From Chloroflexota bacterium (GTDB taxonomy: Bacteria; Chloroflexota; Limnocylindria; QHBO01), in assembly GCA_005879815.1 (NCBI GenBank), contig VBKA01000037.1, positions 1 through 20,521 of the forward strand: a DNA stretch of 20,521 nucleotides, read 5' to 3'. Made by a program: the position numbers and the translations under genes. Below the pieces are notes generated by a model. It did no database searches, was not told the DNA's origin, and saw nothing but the letters and a program-made list of their open reading frames with translations. Shown piece after piece: positions 15,222 to 20,521 of the stretch. The stretch's first letter is position 1, and each line of letters opens with the position of its first letter.

Positions 15222-15692
15222 TTACTCCGGGGTGCCCTGGCGCTGCCCCATGAGGCGGTCCACCTCGCGCTTGAGAGTGTCGATGTCTTCGTACGAGTGA
15301 TAGACCGATGCGAAGCGAATGTAGGCCAGCTGGTCGATGTCGCGCAGGGCCTCGGTTGCCAGCCGCCCGATTTCCATGGACGAGATCCCCGCCTCGCCAC
15401 GGGACCGAATGCTGCCCTCGATCTCGTCAACGGCCTGCTCGACGCGCTCGAGGGTGACCGGGCGCTTCTCGAGGGCCTTGAGGAGACCAGCCTGCAACTT
15501 GTTGCGATCGAACTCCTGGCGCGAGCTGTCGCGCTTCAGGACCGTCAGCCGCGCGCCTTCTGGGCGCTCATACGTGGTGAACCGATAGGCGCACGCTTCG
15601 CACTCGCGACGACGGCGGATGGTGCTTCCGCCCTCCAGGTCGCGCGAGTCGATGACGCGGGTTCCGGTTTCGTTGCAGCGGGGACAGCGCAT
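15222..15692 (-). CDS. nrdR: Transcriptional repressor NrdR
   Basis: A 156-residue repressor of ribonucleotide reductase genes that senses ATP/dATP. The N-terminal zinc ribbon has MRCPRC (C3, C6) and CEAC (C31, C34), with the basic STIRRRRE strand between them; the ATP-cone domain spans about 49-139 (VLKRDSSRQEFDRNKLQAGL to AYIRFASVYHSYEDI). Length and all motifs match the family. The ATG at 15692 is preceded by GAGG at suitable spacing. The upstream region carries an extended -10, an operator-like inverted repeat and a site resembling an NrdR box, consistent with autoregulation. The downstream partner dcd is also a deoxynucleotide-pool gene, which makes biological sense as a unit. No ribonucleotide reductase gene is in the window. 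Confidence 0.97.
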   Translation of the reverse strand: MRCPRCNETGTRVIDSRDLEGGSTIRRRRECEACAYRFTTYERPEGARLTVLKRDSSRQEFDRNKLQAGLLKALEKRPVTLERVEQAVDEIEGSIRSRGEAGISSMEIGRLATEALRDIDQLAYIRFASVYHSYEDIDTLKREVDRLMGQRQGTPE

Positions 15693-15709
15693 GCAGCATC
15701 CTCGTACAG

Positions 15710-15718
15710 GCTATACCA
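15710..15718 (-). promoter_or_regulatory. Extended -10 promoter for nrdR-dcd
   Basis: On the minus strand the sequence reads TGGTATAGC, an extended -10 (TGn plus TATAGC). It predicts a start near 15703 and a leader of about 11 nt before the nrdR ATG. The -35 position (CTGTGC at 17 bp) is poor, as is usual when an extended -10 is present. Confidence 0.5.
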
Positions 15719-15721
15719 GCA

Positions 15722-15746
15722 GTGGTACCGACGCACAGGGTACCAC
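15722..15746. repeat. Perfect inverted repeat GTGGTACC-N9-GGTACCAC at the nrdR promoter
   Basis: Two 8-bp arms are exact reverse complements separated by 9 bp. The element is centred about 31 bp upstream of the predicted nrdR start, over the -35 region, which is where a repressor operator would be expected. Each arm also contains the palindrome GGTACC. What binds it is unknown. Confidence 0.6.
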
Positions 15747-15758
15747 AAGATATGGGGA
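15743..15758. promoter_or_regulatory. NrdR-box-like site
   Basis: The sequence CCACAAGATATGGGGA matches about 11 of 16 positions of the NrdR-box consensus as I recall it (aCaCwAtATaTwGtGt), including the ATAT core and the CAC/G-G flanks. It lies just upstream of the nrdR promoter and overlaps one arm of the inverted repeat. NrdR boxes usually come in pairs about 31 bp apart; I see no good second copy, which lowers confidence. Confidence 0.4.
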
Positions 15759-15986
15759 CGGGAGCGCCCAAAGCCGGAACTGCCATTCGCGCGCCCGATG
15801 TGCGCGCTGAGTCTCCAACTGACCAAGGAAGCCGGAATTCGAGTCGCGGTCCGGGTTTGGTTGGCCGAATGTGCCCCGCGGCGCTCAGTCCGTCCATCCT
15901 GGGCGCGGATTGAGCGTGATGCGCCGCCCCGTTGGACCATTGGGGATCCTGGCTGCACAGGCACCTGTCACTCGCGGGGATAGCGC
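15759..15986. other. Remainder of the nrdR/htrA divergent intergenic region
   Basis: The nrdR-htrA spacer is 336 bp in all. Its two ends carry the promoters listed separately; the middle part is GC-rich and shows no gene, RNA fold or repeat that I can support. Confidence 0.5.
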
Positions 15987-16011
15987 ACTTGAAGCAACTT
16001 GACGCAACTTG
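15987..16011 (+). repeat. Three ACTTG repeats at exact 10-bp spacing inside the htrA promoter
   Basis: ACTTG starts at 15987, 15997 and 16007, the last two within the longer unit GCAACTTG. A near-inverted copy, GCAAGT, follows at 16018-16023. One helical turn per repeat puts all copies on the same DNA face, typical of cooperative binding by a regulator. The array covers the -35 to -10 spacer. Confidence 0.6.
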
Positions 16012-16017
16012 TAGATT
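15989..16017 (+). promoter_or_regulatory. Sigma70-type promoter for the HtrA-like protease gene
   Basis: The -35 TTGAAG (15989-15994) and -10 TAGATT (16012-16017) are separated by exactly 17 bp. A start near 16024 would leave only about 5 nt before the ATG at 16029, and no Shine-Dalgarno sequence is visible, so the mRNA is probably leaderless or nearly so. The spacer is filled by the ACTTG repeats, suggesting repression or activation at this site. Confidence 0.6.
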
Positions 16018-16028
16018 GCAAGTGACTG

Positions 16029-16985
16029 ATGACAACGACCGAACGGGCGGCGCTGGACGCCTACTCCCAGATCGTGACCGGCGTCGCGGAGCGTCTACTT
16101 CCGCGCGTCGTCCAGCTGCGGACTGGCCGAAGGCAGGCCACTGGTTGGCGCCCGACCGGCAGCGGCTCAGCCGTCGTGTTCACGCCGGATGGCTACCTCC
16201 TGACCGCGGCGCACGTGGTCGACGCCGCCGACAGTGGCACGGCGGTCTTCAGCGACGGCGCCGAGCGGCGCATTGAGATCGTCGGGCGAGACCCGCTCTC
16301 CGACCTGGCGATCGCCAAGGTCGACGCCAGCAGCGAGCGGCTTGACGCCGCGACGCTCGGGAATGCGGATCGGCTCCGTGTCGGGCAGCTGGTCGTGGCC
16401 GTGGGATCGCCTCTTGGCCTGACCGGGACCGTCACCGCGGGCGTCGTGAGCGCCCTCGGGCGGTCCCTGGCGGCTCGCGCCGGTACCGGCACCCGCGTCG
16501 TCGAGAACGTCATCCAGACCGATGCAGCCCTCAACCCCGGGAATTCGGGGGGCGCGCTGGCCGACGCTGCGGGCGAGGTGGTCGGCATCAACACCGCCGT
16601 GGCGGGCATCGGCCTTGGGCTCGCCATCCCCATCGGCGCCACCACGCGGCGCATCATCGCCGCGCTGCTTCACGACGGCCGGGTGCGCCGCGCGTGGCTC
16701 GGGATCGCCGGCGCCCGCCGGCCGCTCTCCCAGCGCATCGCCCGCCGCCTTGGCCACGCCGCCGGAATCGGGGTCGAGGAGGTGGTTCCCGACAGCCCGG
16801 CGGCGGCCGCCGGTCTCCGCAGCGGTGACCTGATCCTCGACGTCGACGGTCACGCGGTCGCGGATGCAGGCGACCTGCAGCGGCTCATGCTGGACGAGGC
16901 GATCGGGCGCGCCATGCGCCTCCGCATCCTGCGGTTGGGCGAGGTGGTGGAGCTGCGCGCGATCCCCGGAGAGCTGGCTGCCTGA
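16029..16985 (+). CDS. HtrA/DegP-like serine protease with PDZ domain, apparently cytosolic
   Basis: A 318-residue S1C-family protease for quality control or regulated proteolysis. The catalytic triad is intact: H62 in LLTAAHVV, D92 in DPLSDLAIAK and S173 in NPGNSGGAL. A single PDZ domain spans about 220-312 (IGVEEVVPDSPAAAAGLRSGDLILDV). Unlike typical HtrA there is no signal peptide or N-terminal membrane helix: the protein begins with a soluble helix and reaches the protease fold by residue 20, so it is either cytosolic or exported by an unusual route. The ATG at 16029 is fixed by the promoter only a few bases upstream. It is a single-gene unit, convergent with the ETF-operon tail and divergent from nrdR. 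The protease call is firm; location is inferred. Confidence 0.92.
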   Translation: MTTTERAALDAYSQIVTGVAERLLPRVVQLRTGRRQATGWRPTGSGSAVVFTPDGYLLTAAHVVDAADSGTAVFSDGAERRIEIVGRDPLSDLAIAKVDASSERLDAATLGNADRLRVGQLVVAVGSPLGLTGTVTAGVVSALGRSLAARAGTGTRVVENVIQTDAALNPGNSGGALADAAGEVVGINTAVAGIGLGLAIPIGATTRRIIAALLHDGRVRRAWLGIAGARRPLSQRIARRLGHAAGIGVEEVVPDSPAAAAGLRSGDLILDVDGHAVADAGDLQRLMLDEAIGRAMRLRILRLGEVVELRAIPGELAA

Positions 16986-17001
16986 CGACCTTCGGTCAGG
17001 C
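16980..17001. terminator. Stem-loop between convergent genes, possible bidirectional terminator
   Basis: GCCTGAC and GTCAGGC form a perfect 7-bp stem around an 8-nt loop (gaccttcg). The hairpin contains the htrA stop codon in one arm and the stop of the facing gene in the other. No T-tract follows on either side, so intrinsic termination is not proven. A second stem-loop, CTCGTC-tga-GACGAG, follows at 17004-17018. Confidence 0.45.
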
Positions 17002-17565
17002 GTCTCGTCTGAGACGAGTGTGGACGCTCACCTCGGCTGGGCGGCCCGGCTCCCAGGCCAGGAGCACCTCGGCCACTTCCTGCATGCGCATCCGGGCATG
17101 GACGATGTTTGCGTGGCCGCGCTTCCAGTACGCAAGCGGCTCCTCGTCGTCAGGCGGGCGGTGGCGCTGTCGGGTGAGACCGCATCCACGCTCGGCAGTC
17201 ACGATCCCGCGCAGGGCGCGCTCGAGATTGGCCTCGTACTCCAGGTGGAGCTCGTGCAGCTGCTCCGGCGCCTCCATCTCGCGCATCTCGTCGGCGATGA
17301 CGTCCAGCTCCTCCTCGCCGGACGCCAGCCGATCGACCGCCTCGTCGATGTCGACGTCCCGGCGTCGCAGTGCGTCGGAGAGCTCGCCCAGCTCGCCGAG
17401 CGTGGTGTCGATGCGGCCCGTGTAGCCGGCCAGGATCGAGCGGTAGTGCATCAGCTCGCGGGCGCGGCCGGTGAAGGAGCGGCGCTTGCCGCGGAAGAGG
17501 CTGGCGGGGAGCAGCGAGGCGGCGGCGATCGCGACCACCAGCGTGACGGGCAGGTGGGGCGGCAT
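16996..17565 (-). CDS. Uncharacterised single-TM protein following etfA
   Basis: A 189-residue protein I do not recognise. Residues 1-25 (PPHLPVTLVVAIAAASLLPASLF) form one membrane segment with a short N-terminus, followed by basic GKRRSFTGR and a mostly alpha-helical, highly charged domain (DTTLGELGELSDALRRRD, EEELDVIADEMREMEAPEQL) that looks coiled-coil-like. A single-TM anchor with a cytosolic helical domain is likely. The ATG at 17565 is 7 nt after the etfA stop; an ATG at 17601 would add 12 residues but lies inside etfA. It sits at the end of the acyl-CoA dehydrogenase/ETF group and is probably co-transcribed with it. Function cannot be assigned. Confidence 0.7.
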   Translation of the reverse strand: MPPHLPVTLVVAIAAASLLPASLFRGKRRSFTGRARELMHYRSILAGYTGRIDTTLGELGELSDALRRRDVDIDEAVDRLASGEEELDVIADEMREMEAPEQLHELHLEYEANLERALRGIVTAERGCGLTRQRHRPPDDEEPLAYWKRGHANIVHARMRMQEVAEVLLAWEPGRPAEVSVHTRLRRDA

Positions 17566-17572
17566 CGGTCTC

Positions 17573-18539
17573 TCAGGCTCCCTTTCGACGACGGATTTCA
17601 TCGGTCAACTTGGGGACGATCGCAAACAGGTCTCCAACCACGAACAGGTCGGCGAACTCTCCAATGGGGGCATCCGGGTCCTTGTTGATGGCCACCACAT
17701 TCTCCGCTGTCTGCATACCCACCCGGTGCTGAATGGCGCCGGAGATCGACCTTGCCCGTCTGGCCGATCTGGAGCTGATAGGGTACCCAACCTGCATCCG
17801 CCGCGGCCCGGCTGGCGCCAACCGCACCGCCGAGCGCGTCGGCAAGCTGCTGGAGCTGCGCGAAGCCGTCCGAGCTCCCCACGCCGCGCCCACCCGCGAC
17901 GATGACCTGCGCCTCCTCGAGGTTGACCGCTGCCTTGCCCTCCGCATGGCTCTCCACGATGCGCGGCGCCGCCAGCCGGCCTCCATCGGCAGGCGCGGTC
18001 TCCGCGGTCTCCGCTGTCTCCGCGGTCTCAACCGAGGCGGTTCCGGAGCTCTCTTCGGGGGTGAACGTACCGGCCAGCGCCAGGACCACGGCCGGTCCAG
18101 GTGCTCCGTCCGACGGCTCCGAGATCGTCACCGACGTTCCCTGCAGCGTCGAGGCCTCGGCCCTCAGCCGGCCGTCCTCGAACCTGACCGCGCGCACCGG
18201 GCCGAAGGCAGGAACACCGAGGAGCCCGACCATCGCCGCGGCGAGGTCCCGTCCGTTCGGCGTCGCCGGCGCCAGCAGCGCCAATCCCCCATCGCGAATG
18301 GCCGATGCAGCGGCCGCGGCATGTGTGATCACCGGCGCGTTGGAGTCGCCCAGCACGATCACGCGAGCGGCACCCCAGGTCCCCAGCGCCGCCGCGCCGT
18401 CCGCCGCTCCCTCGCCGTAGGCGAGGCCCACCGCCTGACCCCCTGCCTCCCGCGCGAGCTTGGCGGCGCCGGTCGCCAGCTCCTGCGCAGAGCGGGCGGG
18501 CGTGCCTGCGAACTCGGCCAGGAAGAAGACCTCGCTCAT
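17573..18539 (-). pseudogene. etfA: Electron transfer flavoprotein alpha subunit, disrupted by internal deletion and frameshift
   Basis: EtfA holds the FAD of the ETF heterodimer, which takes electrons from acyl-CoA dehydrogenases to ETF:quinone oxidoreductase. The first 264 residues read normally (start MSEVFFLAEF; FAD domain VIVAGGRGVGSSDGF, GASRAAADAGWVPYQLQIGQTGKV). The frame then reads nonsense to a stop at 17598, while the true C-terminus (ISGAIQHRVGMQTAENVVAIN, ending LTDEIRRRKGA) continues in another frame from 17746 to 17573. In homologues about ten residues (consensus VAPELYIAVG) lie between GKV and ISGAIQH; here only one base remains, implying loss of about 29 bp. The interdomain linker holds an ETA repeat. 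ATGA overlap with etfB shows operon coupling. As written the protein cannot bind FAD normally; an assembly fault is the main alternative. Confidence 0.9.
17998..18033. repeat. Short 9-bp tandem repeat in the etfA linker
   Basis: The plus strand carries four consecutive 9-bp units of the form gtctccgcg (the last one diverged). They encode Glu-Thr-Ala repeats in EtfA between its N-terminal and FAD domains. Such in-frame units readily expand or contract without harming a flexible linker. Confidence 0.75.
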
Positions 18540-19318
18540 ATCAGCTTGCGTGCCGCCAGCCAGTCGGCGATCCGGCTTGCCGCCTCCTCGGGCGGGATGC
18601 CCTCGATCCGCTCTGTCGGCGCCTTGGGTTCCGGCGGCCGCACCTCGACGACGCGTGTGAGGGCCGCGCCATGCAGCTCATCCGCGCTGATCCCCAGGTC
18701 GGCGAGCGACCAGGTCTCGAGCGGCTTGCGCTTCGCAGCCATGATGCCCTTCAGGCTTGCATAGCGTGGCTCGCCCACCTGGTCGGTGACACTGGCGACC
18801 ACCGGAAGCGGAGCCTCGATGATGTCGTAGCCGGTCGCGTTGAGCCTCCGGATGCGGGCGACCGAATCCTCCAGGCGGAGCTCGGACCCGTACGAGAGGA
18901 GCGGCAGGCCACGGATGGCAGCGACCGCTCCGGGCACCAGCGAGCCCTTCGCGTCGTCGGAGGCCATGCCCATCAGCGCCACATCCGGCGCGAGCTTGTC
19001 CAGGGCCGCGGCCAGGACCCGGGCGGTCGCCCAGAGATCCGCGCCGCCCAGGCCGCCATCGGTCACCAGGTAGGCCTCGTCGCCGCCCATCGCCAATGCG
19101 CGGCGCAACGCCTCGGCCGTTTGTTCCGGTCCCATCGAGAGGTACGCGACCGACTCGACCGCTCCGGCCTCCTGGAGGCGCAGCGCCTGCTCGATCGCAT
19201 ACTCGTCGAGGGGATTGATGACCGATTCGGCCGACGCGCGGTCCAGCCGGAAGTCAGACGTGTAGCGCTTCTCCGCCGTGGTGGCGGGCACCTGCTTGAC
19301 GCAGACGACGATCTTCAC
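18536..19318 (-). CDS. etfB: Electron transfer flavoprotein beta subunit
   Basis: A 260-residue AMP-binding subunit of ETF, partner of EtfA. The start VKIVVCVKQVPATTAEKR is the family signature; NPLDEYAIEQALRLQE, ALAMGGDEAYLVTD and PLPVVASVTDQVGEPRYASLKGI follow in the usual order, and AAKRKPLETWSLADLGI corresponds to the C-terminal recognition loop that docks on dehydrogenases. The GTG at 19318 overlaps the dehydrogenase stop (GTGA); the open frame upstream of it is a shadow. The stop overlaps etfA (ATGA). All three genes are thus translationally coupled. No frame damage is visible in this gene, in contrast to etfA. Confidence 0.95.
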   Translation of the reverse strand: MKIVVCVKQVPATTAEKRYTSDFRLDRASAESVINPLDEYAIEQALRLQEAGAVESVAYLSMGPEQTAEALRRALAMGGDEAYLVTDGGLGGADLWATARVLAAALDKLAPDVALMGMASDDAKGSLVPGAVAAIRGLPLLSYGSELRLEDSVARIRRLNATGYDIIEAPLPVVASVTDQVGEPRYASLKGIMAAKRKPLETWSLADLGISADELHGAALTRVVEVRPPEPKAPTERIEGIPPEEAASRIADWLAARKLI

Positions 19319-20505
19319 GCTCGAGCCGCACTCTCCGCCCGCACGCGCCCGCGGACACCCGCTCGCTGCAGCAGCTGCCGGCCGATCACCATCCGCTGGA
19401 TCTGCTGAGTGCCTTCGTACAGCTGTGTGATCTTCGCGTCCCGCATCATCCGCTCGACCGGGTATTCGGTGATGTAGCCGTAGCCCCCGAAGATCTGGAC
19501 TGCATCGCTCGTGACCCGCATGGCCGTGTCGCCGGCGATGAGCTTCGCGGTGCTCGTCCAATACGGCAGGTCGTCAGATTGTGCCTCGACCCGCGCAGCC
19601 GCCGCGTAGGTGAGCTGTCGAGCGGCCTCGGTCTGGCTGGCCATGTCGGCGAGCATGAACTGAATCCCCTGGAACTCCCCGATCGGCTGTCCGAACTGCT
19701 GGCGCTCACCTGCGTAGGCGACGGCCGCATCGAGGGCGCCCTGGGCAACCCCCACCGCCTGGGCCGCAATTCCGAGGCGCGAACGGTCGAGCGTCTCCAT
19801 GGCGATCTTGAATCCTTCTCCCTCCTCGCCAAGGCGGTTCTGATCGGGCACGCGGACATCGTCGAACTGCAGCTCGGCGGTGGGCGAGCCGCGGATTCCC
19901 AGCTTGTGCTCGAGCCTCGGGGAGGAGAAGCCAGGCGTATCGGTCTCCACGATGAATGCGGACATCCCCTTGCGGCCGCCCGCCGCCGGATCGGTCAGGG
20001 CGAAGACCGTGAGCACGTTGGCGATCGAGCCATGGGTGATGAACCGCTTGGAGCCGTTGAGCACGTACGCATCTCCGTCACGTCGAGCGCGCATCCGGTT
20101 CGCGGCCACGTCGCTTCCTGCCGCGGCCTCGGTCAGCCCAAAGGCGATCAGCCACTCCCCGCTGGCCAGGCGCGGGAAGTAGCGCTCTTTCTGCTCGCCG
20201 CTGCCGGCCAGGGTGATGGGCAGCGAGCCGAGCTTCTGGACGATGGGAATCAGGCTGGTCGTGGCGTCGGCGCGCGCCACTTCCTCGACCAGGATGACCT
20301 GGCTGATCTCGTCGAGCCCGGTGCCGCCGTAGCGTTCCTCGAAGCTGGTGCCAAGCAGGTCCTGGCCGGCGAGCAGCTCCTTGAGGTCCCACGGGAACTC
20401 CGCGCGCTGGTCGATCTCCGTCGCGCGCGGCGCGATCCGCTCCTCCGCGAGCTCGCGCACGACCGCGCGCAGCTCGTCGTGCTCAGGGGTCGGCAGGTAG
20501 GTCAC
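19315..20505 (-). CDS. Acyl-CoA dehydrogenase
   Basis: A complete 396-residue flavoenzyme that oxidises an acyl-CoA to the 2-enoyl-CoA and passes electrons to ETF. Family signatures are present: FGLTEAAAGSDVAANRMRA (FAD/substrate contact, 122-140), LNGSKRFITHG (149-159), DRSRLGIAAQAVGVAQGALD (240-259), QFGQPIGEFQGIQFMLADM, and IFGGYGYITEYPVERMMRDAK. The catalytic base is E364 in YEGTQQIQRM, the position used by short- and medium-chain type enzymes. The GTG start at 20505 is supported by GAGGA 6 nt upstream. The chain length or branched substrate cannot be told from sequence alone. It is the first gene in the window of the acyl-CoA dehydrogenase-etfB-etfA operon, with GTGA coupling to etfB. 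Confidence 0.95.
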   Translation of the reverse strand: MTYLPTPEHDELRAVVRELAEERIAPRATEIDQRAEFPWDLKELLAGQDLLGTSFEERYGGTGLDEISQVILVEEVARADATTSLIPIVQKLGSLPITLAGSGEQKERYFPRLASGEWLIAFGLTEAAAGSDVAANRMRARRDGDAYVLNGSKRFITHGSIANVLTVFALTDPAAGGRKGMSAFIVETDTPGFSSPRLEHKLGIRGSPTAELQFDDVRVPDQNRLGEEGEGFKIAMETLDRSRLGIAAQAVGVAQGALDAAVAYAGERQQFGQPIGEFQGIQFMLADMASQTEAARQLTYAAAARVEAQSDDLPYWTSTAKLIAGDTAMRVTSDAVQIFGGYGYITEYPVERMMRDAKITQLYEGTQQIQRMVIGRQLLQRAGVRGRVRAESAARA

Positions 20506-20521
20506 GCGGGGTCCTCGTGCG

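Noticed and set aside
15706..15721. A second NrdR box forming a pair with the one at 15743
   Set aside because: It matches only about 7 of 16 positions and the spacing (37 bp) is not the usual 31-32 bp.
17998..18033. The 9-bp tandem units as a possible CRISPR or regulatory repeat
   Set aside because: They are contiguous, in frame and encode a Glu-Thr-Ala linker; there are no spacers.
17733..18764. Long plus-strand frame opposite etfA/etfB
   Set aside because: Its composition is a shadow of the ETF genes; the true C-terminus of EtfA is clear on the minus strand despite the frameshift.

Overview
This is a GC-rich, gene-dense stretch of bacterial chromosome. It carries no phage, transposon, plasmid or CRISPR signature. 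Alternative GTG starts and ATGA/GTGA stop-start overlaps are common. The dCTP deaminase resembles the actinobacterial bifunctional type, and NrdR, an ETF-linked acyl-CoA dehydrogenase and fused CopC-CopD-cytochrome proteins are present. Together these fit a high-GC environmental bacterium of the Chloroflexota or Actinomycetota kind. That placement is inferred from gene content and style and is only moderately secure.

Layout. (1) 1-924, minus: N-terminal 308 residues of an extracellular solute-binding protein of the peptide/nickel ABC type, cut by the window edge. (2) About 1022-6186, plus: an unknown small protein, then CopC-CopD-YtkA-like-cytochrome c fused in one polypeptide, a polytopic membrane protein with a six-cysteine loop, and a CcdA-type thiol-electron carrier. 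All are linked by overlaps or a 2-nt gap and look like one copper/heme/thiol operon. (3) 6046-9678, minus: an aquaporin whose His-rich tail is antisense to the end of ccdA, preceded by a nucleotide-cyclase-like/PQQ/NHL propeller membrane protein whose frame is broken twice. (4) 10077-11024: tRNA-Arg(CCT) on minus and, divergently, a glutaredoxin-like protein overlapping a TlpA/ResA-type thioredoxin. (5) 11041-15692, minus: nrdR, dcd, a metallo-beta-lactamase-fold hydrolase, a receiver-only response regulator, a soluble PAS-GAF histidine kinase and a lipoprotein cupredoxin, all closely packed. (6) 16029-16985, plus: an HtrA-like protease without a signal peptide, with a good sigma70-type promoter carrying phased repeats. 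(7) 16996-20505, minus: acyl-CoA dehydrogenase, etfB, etfA and an unknown single-TM protein. etfA has lost about 29 bp at a conserved FAD-site segment.

How it fits together. Regions 2, 4 and the end of 5 share an extracytoplasmic copper and thiol-redox theme. CcdA could supply electrons to TlpA; CopC/CopD and the cupredoxin bind copper; the fused cytochrome c and the Cys-rich membrane protein suggest electron transfer. Region 7 would feed electrons from acyl-CoA oxidation into the respiratory chain, but etfA as written is not intact. Region 5 joins nucleotide-pool control (NrdR, Dcd) to a two-component system.

The most notable observations are the etfA deletion, the paired opposite indels in the cyclase/propeller gene, the 10-bp phased repeats inside the htrA promoter, the operator-like inverted repeat plus NrdR-box-like site at nrdR, and the multi-domain copper/cytochrome fusion beside the Cys-rich membrane protein. 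I did not find a clear-cut new defence or mobile system.
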